From Pseudomonas viciae (lineage in GTDB: Bacteria > Pseudomonadota > Gammaproteobacteria > Pseudomonadales > Pseudomonadaceae), in contig NZ_CP035088.1 of assembly GCF_004786035.1 (NCBI RefSeq), forward strand, positions 584,001 through 648,000: a DNA stretch of 64,000 nucleotides. Direction: 5' to 3'. Position 1 is the stretch's first letter; the number at the start of each line of letters is the position of its first letter. Positions 1 to 8,578 of the stretch are shown here, one piece after another. The position numbers and the translations under genes were made by a program. Below the pieces are notes generated by a model, which worked only from the letters and a program-made list of their open reading frames with translations, did no database searches and was not told the origin of the DNA.

Positions 1-588
1 CACCTGGCCCGGCTCGGCATCGGCCAAGAGAGGCAGCACACAAACACGCTCGCTTGCGTAGGCATCTTCACATGCCTGCAGGTCGATGACTTGATCCAGG
101 TCGGGGTCGTAGACAACCACCGAAAACCCGGGCCGAGCGGCGCCGCGCTCGTGGCGTAAAGCCCCCAGTCGTTTCTCAGTGGATGCCAAGTGATTACCGT
201 CCACCACCCGAACCTGCCAACCCGGCAACATCGTCGTGCAACCCAACTCCTTGATGGTTGGAGCCAGGCGCTGCGCACAGCCCGTGACCAGGGCGCGCAA
301 CAAAGCTGGCTCGGTACGACTGATCTTGTCGTAGAGGGCCGCCAGGCTGACAGGAAGATCTTCCAGTTGCCGCGCCGCGGCGTGCAGGGATGGCTTCAAA
401 CCCAATGAAACAAGGGACATCAGCTTGATGATGGTCGAGAACAGTAGCTCACGAGAATACTGCCGTTGCCGATGTTCTTCGAAGACCTGATCGACCCACT
501 CAGGGGCAATAGCGTGCTCCAGCGCCAATTTGGCCATAACGCTGGCAGGTGCTTTTTTCTCGAAACGCGCTAGAACATCGGCCCACAT
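1..588 (-). CDS. IS4-type transposase, 5' part (runs off left edge)
   Basis: An uninterrupted frame of 196 codons reads leftward from an ATG at 588 to the window edge with no stop. The visible protein starts MWADVLARFEKKAPASVMAK, has a helical N-terminal part, and then a V-V-D-G-N-H-L segment around residue 131, which is the form the first DDE aspartate takes in many IS4-family transposases. This supports a cut-and-paste transposase acting on its own insertion sequence. The other two catalytic acidic residues and the far end of the element lie outside the window, so intactness cannot be judged. A short palindrome (CCCTGA..TCAGGG) lies just upstream of the start at 600-619. The family is inferred from this motif and the general look; the specific IS name is not recognised. 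Confidence 0.75.
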   Translation of the reverse strand, partial: MWADVLARFEKKAPASVMAKLALEHAIAPEWVDQVFEEHRQRQYSRELLFSTIIKLMSLVSLGLKPSLHAAARQLEDLPVSLAALYDKISRTEPALLRALVTGCAQRLAPTIKELGCTTMLPGWQVRVVDGNHLASTEKRLGALRHERGAARPGFSVVVYDPDLDQVIDLQACEDAYASERVCVLPLLADAEPGQV

Positions 589-647
589 CGTTCTGGTATC
601 CCTGATAGAAACTTCAGGGGATTTTACCTAAGACCTTGAAAGGGGTG

Positions 648-913
648 GCCCTTACGGCGGGTCACTTTCGAAAAGCGCGAAAGTAACCAAAGCGCTCCTG
701 CCCCACCACTCGGTGCCTCGCCTAGGCTCGGCATGCCCTCACTCCGGCATTGTTCCGTGGGCCCGCCGCGAAGGGCCATCCATGGCCCAGCGCGGCTATC
801 CCGGCATCCATGCCGGGATGCCTACTCCACAATGCCTGCGTTCGGCCATCGTGGTTAACGGGGCGCTGAGATCAACGTCCACCCCACCACGAGGCGGCCT
901 GACAGCCGACCAG
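648..913 (+). repeat. Hairpin-rich ~260-bp repeat, copy A
   Basis: This stretch is almost identical, in inverted orientation, to 1598-1858. It contains several internal palindromes: ACTTTCG/CGAAAGT (664-684), GGGCCAT/ATGGCCC (773-788) and ATCCCGGCAT/ATGCCGGGAT (798-819). It resembles the intergenic repeat families described in P. fluorescens genomes. Open frames inside it are by-products of the palindromes, not genes. It starts about 60 bp upstream of the transposase ATG and fills most of the gene-free stretch 589-1090. Confidence 0.8.
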
Positions 914-1015
914 GGTTTGTGGGAATGGTCGGACACCCCTCCGGGCTGCATTAGATTTTTCCGACGAGCTCTGGCGGTTGCCGGGTGGGAAGGGCTGTCG
1001 CTAACCTTTTTCCGT

Positions 1016-1049
1016 CGCTGAAAACTCAGCGGCCGGGTCTGGAAACCCG
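1016..1049 (+). promoter_or_regulatory. Tandem double hairpin ahead of the DUF6124-type gene
   Basis: Two perfect hairpins lie nearly end to end: CGCTGA-aaac-TCAGCG (1016-1031) and CGGGT-ctggaa-ACCCG (1034-1049). They end 41 bases before the ATG at 1091, so they would sit in the 5' untranslated region if transcription starts upstream. No T-run follows, so this is not a terminator. A structured leader is an inference. Confidence 0.45.
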
Positions 1050-1090
1050 AAAGTAGGGGGCGTTATTTCAATCCTAATGGAGCGCTCAAC

Positions 1091-1447
1091 ATGTCTGAAA
1101 GTAACTCTGGGCCAACAAAAAAAGATTCCATTTCTCCCGAAGCCAGCCAGATTCCCCCAATGCTTGATGAAGCCGCCAAGCGTGCCATCGACCATTATCT
1201 CGACCCCAAGCCCCAACCCAAGAAGAAACAACCCTCAAGCCAATTGTTCTCCGTCGCGGAGAGCGCAGACACCGAAACCCTCCTAGCCAACCTCAGCGAA
1301 ACCCTGGCCTCCGCCAACGCTATGCTCGGCGACCTGACCTTCGACCTGGAAGGCTTGCGTCGGCATTTCGCCCTGGGAGTCCAGCAGATGATCGAGCTCA
1401 GTGAGTTGTTGGCGAATCGGGCGTTGGATATCGTCGATCCGCGCTAA
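1091..1447 (+). CDS. DUF6124-type small protein (formerly DUF3077-like)
   Basis: A 118-residue acidic, cytoplasmic-looking protein. The N-terminus is a low-complexity stretch, followed by DEAAKRAIDHYLDPK near residue 35, a short Lys-rich linker, then SQLFSVAESADTETLLANLSETL and a helical C-terminal half. That arrangement (A-x-R-A-[IL]-D-H-Y-L plus D-T-E-x-L-L-x-N) is what I know from the abundant small Pseudomonas proteins called DUF6124/DUF3077, whose function is unknown. There is no signal peptide or membrane segment. The ATG has GGAG at 1079-1082 as ribosome site. The gene stands alone between two inverted copies of a 260-bp repeat and behind a double hairpin, which suggests it sits in a mobile or recently rearranged segment. 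Family call is from memory of the motif; no function is proposed. Confidence 0.7.
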   Translation: MSESNSGPTKKDSISPEASQIPPMLDEAAKRAIDHYLDPKPQPKKKQPSSQLFSVAESADTETLLANLSETLASANAMLGDLTFDLEGLRRHFALGVQQMIELSELLANRALDIVDPR

Positions 1448-1504
1448 CGGCGAGCGGGAGCATTATGGTGAGAGCACTTATCTCCGGCTGTACTTCAATC
1501 CAAC

Positions 1505-1574
1505 TGTGGGGGCTTGCTCGCGAAGACAGCGCAAGCTGGTCCACCGCCATCGCGAGCAAGCCCGCTCCCACAGG
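1505..1574. repeat. REPIN (inverted REP pair, GCTTGCTCGCGA family)
   Basis: GGGGGCTTGCTCGCGA and its inverted mate TCGCGAGCAAGCCCGCTCCCAC face each other about 35 bp apart. It lies just after the stop of the DUF6124-type gene. The gene-free stretch 1448-2065 otherwise holds only repeat copy B and one single REP. Confidence 0.85.
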
Positions 1575-1597
1575 ATAAACGCGATCCCAATAAAATC

Positions 1598-1858
1598 AGG
1601 TCGGCTTTAAGGCCGCCTCGCGGTGGACGTTGATCTCGGCGCCCCGTTAACCACGCTGGCCGAACGCAGGTATTGCGTAGTGGGCATCCCGGCATGGATG
1701 CCGGGATAGCCGCGCTGGGCCATGGATGGCCCTTCGCGGCGGGCCCACGGAGCAATGCCGGAGTGAGGGCATGCCGAGCCTAAGCGAGGCACCGAGTGGT
1801 GGGGCAGAAGCGCTTTGGTTACTTTCGCGCTTTTCGAAAGTGACCCGCCGTAAGGGCG
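1598..1858 (-). repeat. Hairpin-rich ~260-bp repeat, copy B (inverted)
   Basis: Reverse complement of copy A at 648-913 with only scattered substitutions and one short indel near the inner end. The inner ends of both copies carry a GGCGGCC..AGCCGACC segment, and both outer ends read CCCTTACGGCGGGTCACTTTCG. The pair therefore forms a long inverted repeat with a ~685-bp spacer that contains one gene. Confidence 0.8.
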
Positions 1859-1927
1859 GAACCATAAGTAGCCGTTACCGCAGAAATGGATATGTACTCA
1901 ATCAACAAAATCCCGGTCGGCTATAAG

Positions 1928-1960
1928 GCCGCCTCGCGAGCAAGCTTTGCTCCCACAGGC
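1928..1960. repeat. Single REP element
   Basis: CCGCCTCGCGAGCAAGCTTTGCTCCCACAGG-type palindrome, a single diverged member of the GCTTGCTCGCGA family, upstream of yqiA. It follows a second copy of the TCGGCT.TAAGGCCGCCTCGCG motif found at the inner end of repeat copy B. Confidence 0.7.
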
Positions 1961-2065
1961 ACCGTGATCAGCTGATTATCGGCGACAACAAGACGGTCAA
2001 ATCCCCCAAACCCCCACAAACTCCCTGTAAACTCCGGCCTTTGCCCAACACCCAGGGAGTCGGCA

Positions 2066-2674
2066 ATGTCGGGTTCTATCCTTTATATCCATGGCTTCAA
2101 CAGCGCCCCTGCATCGACCAAAGCCTGCCAGTTGACCGAGGTGATGGCACGCCTGGGCCTGAGCGACCAATTGCAGGTACCCGCCTTGCACCACCACCCC
2201 CGCGAGGCCATCGGTCAGCTGGAGCAGGCGATTGCACAACTGGGGCGGCCGCTGCTGGTCGGCAGCTCGCTCGGCGGCTACTATGCGACTCACTTGGCCG
2301 AGCGCCACGGCCTCAAGGCCTTGCTAGTCAACCCTGCCGTCAGCCCCCATCGGATGTTTGACGGTTACCTGGGCACGCAGAAGAATTTGTATACCGACGA
2401 AACCTGGGAGTTGACCCACGACCACGTCACGGCCCTGGCCGAACTGGAAGTGCCGGCGCCCCGGGATCCGCAGCGGTTTCAGGTATGGTTGCAAACCGGT
2501 GACGAAACGCTGGATTATCGCCACGCCCAGCAGTATTACCGCGCCTGTGCCTTGCGTATCCAGGCCGGCGGCGACCACAGTTTTCAAGGGTTTGCCCAGC
2601 AGTTGCCGGCGCTGTTGAGTTTTGCCGGCATTGGCGCCGATTTGTACCAGGCGATCGACTTCACGTCGCTGTGA
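2066..2674 (+). CDS. yqiA: YqiA-family alpha/beta-fold esterase
   Basis: A 202-residue cytoplasmic alpha/beta hydrolase of the YqiA/YcfP type. The N-terminal ILYIHGFNSAP holds the oxyanion-hole HGF; the nucleophile elbow is G-S-S-L-G at 66-70, giving Ser68; a C-terminal GGDHSFQGF supplies the catalytic His. Length matches the usual ~190-200 residues. E. coli YqiA hydrolyses short acyl esters in vitro; the natural substrate is unknown. It is 42 bp upstream of parE in the same direction, as in enterobacteria and other pseudomonads (yqiA-parE), so it probably heads the topoisomerase IV operon. The stop TGA ends at 2674. Confidence 0.9.
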   Translation: MSGSILYIHGFNSAPASTKACQLTEVMARLGLSDQLQVPALHHHPREAIGQLEQAIAQLGRPLLVGSSLGGYYATHLAERHGLKALLVNPAVSPHRMFDGYLGTQKNLYTDETWELTHDHVTALAELEVPAPRDPQRFQVWLQTGDETLDYRHAQQYYRACALRIQAGGDHSFQGFAQQLPALLSFAGIGADLYQAIDFTSL

Positions 2675-2716
2675 GCCCATCGCCCCTTTTTCATTGAACA
2701 CTGACGACGAGACCCC

Positions 2717-4621
2717 ATGGCCACTCCCAGCGCTAGCTCTTATAACGCAGACGCCATCGAAGTCCTCTCGGGCCTCGACCCGGTGCGCAAGCGTCCCGGC
2801 ATGTACACCGACACCAGTCGGCCGAACCACCTCGCCCAGGAAGTTATCGACAACAGCGTCGACGAAGCCTTGGCCGGGCATGCGAAGTCGGTGCAGGTCA
2901 TCCTGCACGCCGACCATTCGCTGGAAGTCAGCGACGACGGTCGCGGCATGCCGGTGGACATTCACCCTGAAGAGGGCGTGTCCGGTGTCGAGCTGATCCT
3001 CACCAAGCTCCACGCGGGCGGCAAGTTTTCCAACAAGAACTACCAGTTCTCCGGCGGTTTGCACGGGGTGGGTATTTCCGTGGTCAACGCCTTGTCGACT
3101 CAGGTCCGAGTACGGGTCAAGCGTGACGGCAACGAATACCAGATGACGTTCGCCGATGGCTACAAGGCCACTGAGCTGGAAGTGATCGGCACCGTCGGCA
3201 AGCGCAACACCGGGACCAGCGTGTATTTCGCCCCGGACCCGAAATATTTCGATTCGCCGAAGTTTTCCGTCAGCCGCCTCAAGCATGTGCTCAAGGCCAA
3301 GGCCGTGCTGTGCCCGGGGCTGCTGGTCAGTTTCGAGGACAAGGCCACCGGCGAGAAAGTCGAGTGGCATTACGAAGATGGCCTGCGTTCGTATCTGGTG
3401 GACGCGGTCAACGGTTTCGAACGTCTGCCCGACGAGCCGTTCTGCGGCAGCCTGGCCGGTAATAAAGAAGCGGTGGACTGGGCGCTGTTGTGGCTGCCCG
3501 AAGGCGGCGAAAGCGTCCAGGAAAGCTACGTCAACTTGATCCCTACGGCCCAGGGCGGCACTCACGTCAACGGGTTGCGCCAGGGTTTGCTCGATGCCAT
3601 GCGCGAGTTCTGCGAGTTCCGCAACCTGCTGCCCCGTGGCGTGAAGCTGGCGCCGGAAGACGTCTGGGAACGCATCGCCTTTGTCCTGTCGATGAAGATG
3701 CAGGAACCGCAGTTCTCCGGCCAGACCAAGGAGCGCCTGTCGTCCCGTGAAGCGGCGGCGTTTGTTTCCGGTGTGGTCAAGGATGCGTTCAGCCTGTGGC
3801 TCAATGCCAACCCGGAAACCGGTTTGGCCCTGGCGGAGCTGGCGATCAATAACGCCGGGCGCCGCCTTAAGGCCAGTAAAAAGGTCGAGCGCAAGCGCAT
3901 CACCCAAGGGCCGGCATTGCCGGGCAAGCTCGCCGATTGCGCCGGGCAGGACCCGATGCGTTCCGAGCTGTTTTTGGTGGAAGGTGACTCCGCCGGTGGT
4001 TCGGCCAAGCAGGCGCGGGATAAAGAGTTCCAGGCGATCCTGCCGCTGCGGGGCAAGATCCTCAACACCTGGGAAGTGGACGGCAGCGAAGTGCTGGCCA
4101 GCCAGGAAGTGCACAACATTGCGGTGGCCATCGGCGTCGATCCGGGCGCCGAGGACATGAGCCAGTTGCGCTACGGCAAGATCTGCATCCTCGCCGACGC
4201 CGACTCCGACGGCCTGCACATCGCCACGTTGCTCTGCGCGTTGTTCGTCCAGCATTTCCGCCCGTTGGTGGACGCCGGTCACGTCTACGTCGCGATGCCG
4301 CCGCTGTACCGTATCGACTTGGGCAAGGAGATTTACTATGCCTTGGACGAGGCCGAGCGTGACGGCATTCTCGACCGCCTGGTGGCCGAGAAGAAACGCG
4401 GCAAGCCCCAGGTCACCCGATTCAAGGGTCTGGGCGAGATGAACCCGCCGCAACTGCGCGAAACCACCATGGATCCGAACACCCGCCGCCTGGTGCAGTT
4501 GACCCTGGATGATTTCGAAGCCACGTCGGAAATGATGGACATGCTGCTGGCGAAAAAACGCGCCGGCGATCGTAAGACCTGGCTGGAATCCAAAGGCGAC
4601 CTGGCTGAGGTGCTGGCCTGA
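2717..4621 (+). CDS. parE: DNA topoisomerase IV subunit B
   Basis: 634 residues, the normal length for ParE. It binds and hydrolyses ATP to drive ParC in decatenating daughter chromosomes. Visible features in order: GHKL ATPase with EVIDNSVDEAL and DDGRGMPVD, GGLHGVGISVVNALS for nucleotide binding, transducer domain, then the TOPRIM domain with LFLVEGDSAGGSAKQARD and ILADADSDGLHI, and the C-terminal GLGEMNPPQL. The C-terminal end lacks the long insert of GyrB from gamma-proteobacteria, which separates it from gyrase. The stop overlaps the next ATG (TGATG), so expression of the following gene is translationally coupled. parC lies two genes downstream. Confidence 0.97.
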   Translation: MATPSASSYNADAIEVLSGLDPVRKRPGMYTDTSRPNHLAQEVIDNSVDEALAGHAKSVQVILHADHSLEVSDDGRGMPVDIHPEEGVSGVELILTKLHAGGKFSNKNYQFSGGLHGVGISVVNALSTQVRVRVKRDGNEYQMTFADGYKATELEVIGTVGKRNTGTSVYFAPDPKYFDSPKFSVSRLKHVLKAKAVLCPGLLVSFEDKATGEKVEWHYEDGLRSYLVDAVNGFERLPDEPFCGSLAGNKEAVDWALLWLPEGGESVQESYVNLIPTAQGGTHVNGLRQGLLDAMREFCEFRNLLPRGVKLAPEDVWERIAFVLSMKMQEPQFSGQTKERLSSREAAAFVSGVVKDAFSLWLNANPETGLALAELAINNAGRRLKASKKVERKRITQGPALPGKLADCAGQDPMRSELFLVEGDSAGGSAKQARDKEFQAILPLRGKILNTWEVDGSEVLASQEVHNIAVAIGVDPGAEDMSQLRYGKICILADADSDGLHIATLLCALFVQHFRPLVDAGHVYVAMPPLYRIDLGKEIYYALDEAERDGILDRLVAEKKRGKPQVTRFKGLGEMNPPQLRETTMDPNTRRLVQLTLDDFEATSEMMDMLLAKKRAGDRKTWLESKGDLAEVLA

Positions 4622-5607
4622 TGCGCAACGGTTTCGCCCTGGCGTTACTGTTGTGGGTAGGGGGTGTGGCAGCAGGTCCTGCACCGGAGCTGAAGTTGCT
4701 GTCCGAGCATGCCGTCGATGGCCTGCGTGGCGGCAACCTGTCCGGGCTGGCTCTGTGTGGCGGCGAAATGTGGACGGTGTCTGATCGCGACGATGATCGG
4801 ATCTACCGTCTCGCGCCGTCCGAGGCTCCGGTCTGGCAGGCTGAGGTGGTGGATATCGAGGTGCCTGCGGTGCCGGACAGTGGTTTCCCCTGGGGCTTGA
4901 AGTCTCGAACCTGGGCGGCGTCGTTCTTGCGCGGTGGTGAGCTGGATTTCGAAGGCATCAGCTGTGACAGTGCCGGCAACCGCTATGTGGTCAGCGAGTC
5001 CCATGCCGCGGTGTTGCAGGTACCGCCGTCGGGGCCTGCGTCCTGGTTGAAAATCGCCCCAACATTGATCCGTCAGGCCCGGGGCAGCGGCATGTTGCTG
5101 CATTTCAATGCCTTGTTCGAAGGCCTGGCGGTCAACCCGGCTGGTGATCAGTTGTGGCTGGCGGCGGAGCGCGAACGCCGTGGCCTGTTGCTGATCAAGC
5201 GTCAGCAAACGGTGTGGGACTGCGATGGCAATTGCGTGCTGCTCAGTGAAGCGGGGAAGGAAATGCAGCCGGTGCAGTTCCCTGATCCCAAGGCGGTTTC
5301 ACGGGATTTCGCCGATCTGTCATTGTTCAACGGCAAGCTGTTTACCCTGGAGCGCAACGCCTTTCAGGTCTGTCGCCGTGACCCGCAGACCGCCAAGGTG
5401 GAGCGCTGCTGGTCGTTCGCCGCCGAAGCGTTGCAGGACAACCGTCGTTATCCCCAGGCCTACGGGCTGGCCGAAGCGCTGGTGGTGGACGCCGAGGGTG
5501 CCTGGATCGGCCTGGACAACAACGATGGCGCCCGCGCCGACGGCGAAACGCGGCCGATCATCTGGCGCTTCGCCGCGCCGGACGATGGCTGGAGCGCCTC
5601 GCCATGA
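4621..5607 (+). CDS. Phytase-like esterase family exported protein
   Basis: 328 residues with an N-terminal signal peptide (MRNGFALALLLWVGGVAAG, cleavage near residue 19), so probably periplasmic. The mature part matches what I know as the 'esterase-like activity of phytase' family: a predicted beta-propeller with WTVSDRDDDRIYRL and a central LDFEGISCDSAGNRYVVSE segment, then LFEGLAVNPAGDQLW. The substrate is unknown. It shares one base with parE upstream and four with the protease gene downstream, so it belongs to the parE-parC transcript. The same order is seen in other pseudomonads, but no link to topoisomerase function is established. Assignment of family is good, of activity weak. Confidence 0.8.
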   Translation: MRNGFALALLLWVGGVAAGPAPELKLLSEHAVDGLRGGNLSGLALCGGEMWTVSDRDDDRIYRLAPSEAPVWQAEVVDIEVPAVPDSGFPWGLKSRTWAASFLRGGELDFEGISCDSAGNRYVVSESHAAVLQVPPSGPASWLKIAPTLIRQARGSGMLLHFNALFEGLAVNPAGDQLWLAAERERRGLLLIKRQQTVWDCDGNCVLLSEAGKEMQPVQFPDPKAVSRDFADLSLFNGKLFTLERNAFQVCRRDPQTAKVERCWSFAAEALQDNRRYPQAYGLAEALVVDAEGAWIGLDNNDGARADGETRPIIWRFAAPDDGWSASP

Positions 5608-6125
5608 GCCAGCAACCGCCGGGCAAGCGCGCCGGCCGGGTGTTGATGATATTGGCCTGGTGCGCGGCGCTGTTTCTGGCGACGCGGTTTTTTGCCCAGT
5701 GGGAGCAGCGCCAGCAAAACCCCAATACCCAGGTGTATTCGCAACGGGGCGAAGGGTTTATCGAGGTGAAGTTGGTCGGCAATGTGCAGGGGCATTTCGT
5801 CGCCAGCGGCCAGATCAACGGCCAGCCGGTGGATTTCATGCTCGACACGGGCGCCACCGACGTGGCGATTCCGGTGGAGCTGGCCGAGCGCCTCAAGTTG
5901 GAAAAAGGTTTCGGCGTGACGTTGAGTACCGCCAACGGTTTGAGCGAGGGCTATCGCACCCGCATCGACCGGCTGCAATTGGGTGACATCGTCTTGCGCG
6001 ATGTCCGTGCCCTGGTGGCGCCAGGCCTGGGTGGCACGCAAGTGCTGCTGGGCATGAGCGCCCTGAACAAACTTGAATTCACCCAGCGCGACGGCACCAT
6101 GCTGCTGCGCCAGACAACGAACTGA
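5604..6125 (+). CDS. Retropepsin-like membrane-anchored aspartic protease (TIGR02281 type)
   Basis: 173 residues: a basic N-terminus, one membrane segment (about 12-30), then a periplasmic domain with the aspartic-protease signature [13 protein letters not shown] (catalytic Asp81-Thr-Gly) and a later [13 protein letters not shown], the equivalent of the retropepsin hydrophobic-hydrophobic-Gly loop. Only one D-T/S-G motif is present, so it should work as a homodimer like retroviral proteases. It overlaps the preceding gene by four bases (ATGA) and ends 10 bp before parC. Orthologues of this clan AA family are found in many proteobacteria; the target protein is not known. Confidence 0.85.
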   Translation: MSQQPPGKRAGRVLMILAWCAALFLATRFFAQWEQRQQNPNTQVYSQRGEGFIEVKLVGNVQGHFVASGQINGQPVDFMLDTGATDVAIPVELAERLKLEKGFGVTLSTANGLSEGYRTRIDRLQLGDIVLRDVRALVAPGLGGTQVLLGMSALNKLEFTQRDGTMLLRQTTN

Positions 6126-6135
6126 TGAGGCCCGC

Positions 6136-8400
6136 ATGAGCGACATTCTTGCAGACAGCTTAGACGGCGTAGAGCGCCGATCGCTGGCTGACTTCACCGA
6201 AAGTGCCTACCTCAATTACTCCATGTACGTGATCATGGACCGCGCCCTGCCGCACATCGGCGACGGATTGAAGCCGGTCCAGCGGCGGATCATCTATGCC
6301 ATGAGTGAGTTGGGGCTGGACGCCGACTCCAAGCACAAGAAGTCGGCACGGACCGTCGGTGATGTGCTCGGTAAGTTCCATCCCCATGGCGACTCGGCCT
6401 GCTATGAAGCCATGGTGCTGATGGCCCAGCCGTTCAGCTATCGCTACACCCTGGTGGACGGGCAGGGCAACTGGGGTGCGCCGGACGATCCCAAGTCGTT
6501 CGCGGCCATGCGTTACACCGAGGCGCGGCTGTCGCGTTATTCCGAAGTGCTGCTCAGCGAATTGGGCCAAGGCACGGCGGACTGGGGGCCGAACTTTGAC
6601 GGCACCCTCGATGAACCCCTGGTGTTGCCGGCACGTTTGCCGAATATCCTGCTCAATGGTACCACCGGCATCGCCGTGGGCATGGCCACTGACGTACCGC
6701 CCCACAACCTGCGGGAAGTGGCCGCGGCGTGCGTGCGGCTGCTGGACGAGCCGAAAGCCACGGTCGAGCAACTCTGCGAGCATATCCAGGGACCGGACTA
6801 CCCGACCGAAGCGGAAATCATCACGCCGCGCGCCGATCTGCTGAAAATCTACGAGACCGGCCGCGGTTCGGTGCGCATGCGCGCCGTGTACCACATCGAA
6901 GACGGCGACATCATCGTCACATCGTTGCCGCATCAAGTCTCCGGGGCCAAGGTGCTGGAACAAATTGCCGCGATGATGCAGGCAAAACCGTCGAAAGCGC
7001 CGCAAGTGGCCGATCTTCGTGACGAATCCGACCACGAAAACCCGTGCCGCATCGTGATCATCCCAGTCAACAGCCGGGTCGATCACGACGCGCTGATGCA
7101 ACACCTCTTCGCCAGTACCGACCTGGAGTCCAGCTATCGGGTCAACATCAACATCATTGGCCTGGACGGCAAGCCGCAGTTGAAAAACCTGCGGGCGTTG
7201 CTGGTGGAGTGGCTGGAGTTCCGGGTGAAGACCGTGCGCCGGCGCCTGCAATTCCGTCTGGACAAGGTCGAGCGCCGCTTGCACCTGTTGGACGGTTTGC
7301 TGATTGCCTACCTCAACCTCGATGAAGTGATCCACATCATCCGCACCGAGGAGCACCCCAAGACCAGCCTGATCGCGCGCTTTGCCCTGAGCGAAATCCA
7401 GGCCGACTACATCCTCGACACTCGCCTGCGGCAATTGGCGCGGTTGGAAGAGATGAAGTTGCGCGCCGAACAGGATGAACTGCTCAAGGAGCAAGCCAAG
7501 CTGCAAGCCTTGCTGGGCAGTGAAGCCAAGCTCAAGAAGCTGGTACGCACCGAGCTGATCAAGGACGCCGAAACCTATGGCGATGACCGTCGCTCGCCCA
7601 TCGTCGAGCGTGCCGAAGCCAAGGCGCTGACCGAGCACGATCTGCTGCCGAACGAGAAAGTCACCGTCGTGCTGTCGGAAAAAGGCTGGGTGCGTTCCGC
7701 CAAGGGCCACGACATCGACGCTACGGGGCTTTCCTACAAGGCCGGGGACGGTTTCAAGGCCTTGGCGGCCGGGCGTTCCAACCAGTTTGCGGTGTTTGTC
7801 GACTCCACCGGCCGCAGTTATTCGGTGCCGGCGCACACCCTGCCATCGGCTCGCGGTCAGGGCGAACCATTGACGGGTCGATTAACTCCGCCACCGGGTG
7901 CAACTTTTGAATGCGTGCTGATGCCTGATGATGATGGGCTGTACGTTATTGCATCGGACGCGGGTTACGGCTTCGTGGTCAAGGGCGAGGATCTGCAAGC
8001 CAAGAACAAGGCGGGCAAGGCGTTGTTGAGCCTGCCGAACAACGCCAAGGTGATTGCGCCGCGGCCTGTTGCGGATCGGGAAAGCAACTGGCTGGCTTCG
8101 GTGACGACGGAGGGCAGGCTGCTGGTCTTCAAAATCAGCGACTTGCCACAGTTGGGTAAAGGCAAAGGCAACAAGATTATCGGGATTTCCGGCGAACGGG
8201 TGGCAAGCCGCGAGGAATATGTCACGGATATTGCAGTGTTACCGGAAGGTGCCACGCTTGTGCTACAGGCTGGCAAGCGTACGCTTTCATTGAAGGCAGA
8301 CGATCTTGAACATTACAAAGGTGAACGCGGTCGGCGGGGCAACAAGCTTCCAAGAGGGTTTCAGCGGGTCGATGCACTGCTCGTCGAAAACCTGAATTAA
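6136..8400 (+). CDS. parC: DNA topoisomerase IV subunit A
   Basis: 754 residues from the ATG at 6136, close to the P. aeruginosa length; an in-frame ATG 63 bases earlier lies inside the protease gene and is rejected. ParC cuts and rejoins DNA in the ParC2ParE2 complex. Seen: N-terminal winged helix with [17 protein letters not shown], quinolone-determining loop [12 protein letters not shown] with Ser87 and Glu91 in the susceptible form, the active-site [11 protein letters not shown] with Tyr127, then the tower and coiled-coil, and a C-terminal beta-pinwheel. The last ~150 codons use noticeably fewer GC-rich third positions than the front of the gene. No downstream T-run terminator is obvious before 8579. 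Confidence 0.97.
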   Translation: MSDILADSLDGVERRSLADFTESAYLNYSMYVIMDRALPHIGDGLKPVQRRIIYAMSELGLDADSKHKKSARTVGDVLGKFHPHGDSACYEAMVLMAQPFSYRYTLVDGQGNWGAPDDPKSFAAMRYTEARLSRYSEVLLSELGQGTADWGPNFDGTLDEPLVLPARLPNILLNGTTGIAVGMATDVPPHNLREVAAACVRLLDEPKATVEQLCEHIQGPDYPTEAEIITPRADLLKIYETGRGSVRMRAVYHIEDGDIIVTSLPHQVSGAKVLEQIAAMMQAKPSKAPQVADLRDESDHENPCRIVIIPVNSRVDHDALMQHLFASTDLESSYRVNINIIGLDGKPQLKNLRALLVEWLEFRVKTVRRRLQFRLDKVERRLHLLDGLLIAYLNLDEVIHIIRTEEHPKTSLIARFALSEIQADYILDTRLRQLARLEEMKLRAEQDELLKEQAKLQALLGSEAKLKKLVRTELIKDAETYGDDRRSPIVERAEAKALTEHDLLPNEKVTVVLSEKGWVRSAKGHDIDATGLSYKAGDGFKALAAGRSNQFAVFVDSTGRSYSVPAHTLPSARGQGEPLTGRLTPPPGATFECVLMPDDDGLYVIASDAGYGFVVKGEDLQAKNKAGKALLSLPNNAKVIAPRPVADRESNWLASVTTEGRLLVFKISDLPQLGKGKGNKIIGISGERVASREEYVTDIAVLPEGATLVLQAGKRTLSLKADDLEHYKGERGRRGNKLPRGFQRVDALLVENLN

Positions 8401-8578
8401 GCGTCCTAGAGCGCTCGGTCTGCGATTAAAAGCCGCAGGCCGATGCTTTCGCGCTGGAGTCGGGAAGCATATTCACGGATGATAGGCCCTTTCAAGCGCC
8501 GGCGTGGCCGAGCGTTCTTCATAATGACCGAGTATTTTTCACTGTGGTAAGCCTTGTGGCCGCCACCTGGACGGGACG

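Noticed and set aside
713..1021. Plus-strand frame of 102 codons in repeat copy A, and its relatives at 1607-1865
   Set aside because: Lies in the inverted repeat; the same short peptide appears in both copies because of the palindromes. No ribosome site.
1505..1574. CRISPR array made of the GCTTGCTCGCGA repeats
   Set aside because: Repeats are isolated inverted pairs at different loci, not direct repeats with regular spacers, and no cas genes are present.
2324..4684. Minus-strand open frame of 786 codons opposite parE and yqiA
   Set aside because: Shadow of GC-rich third positions. ParE on the plus strand has every family motif; the antisense protein has a biased composition rich in His, Gln and Arg and no domain.
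6160..7836. Minus-strand open frame of 558 codons opposite parC
   Set aside because: Same antisense effect; parC is unmistakable on the plus strand.
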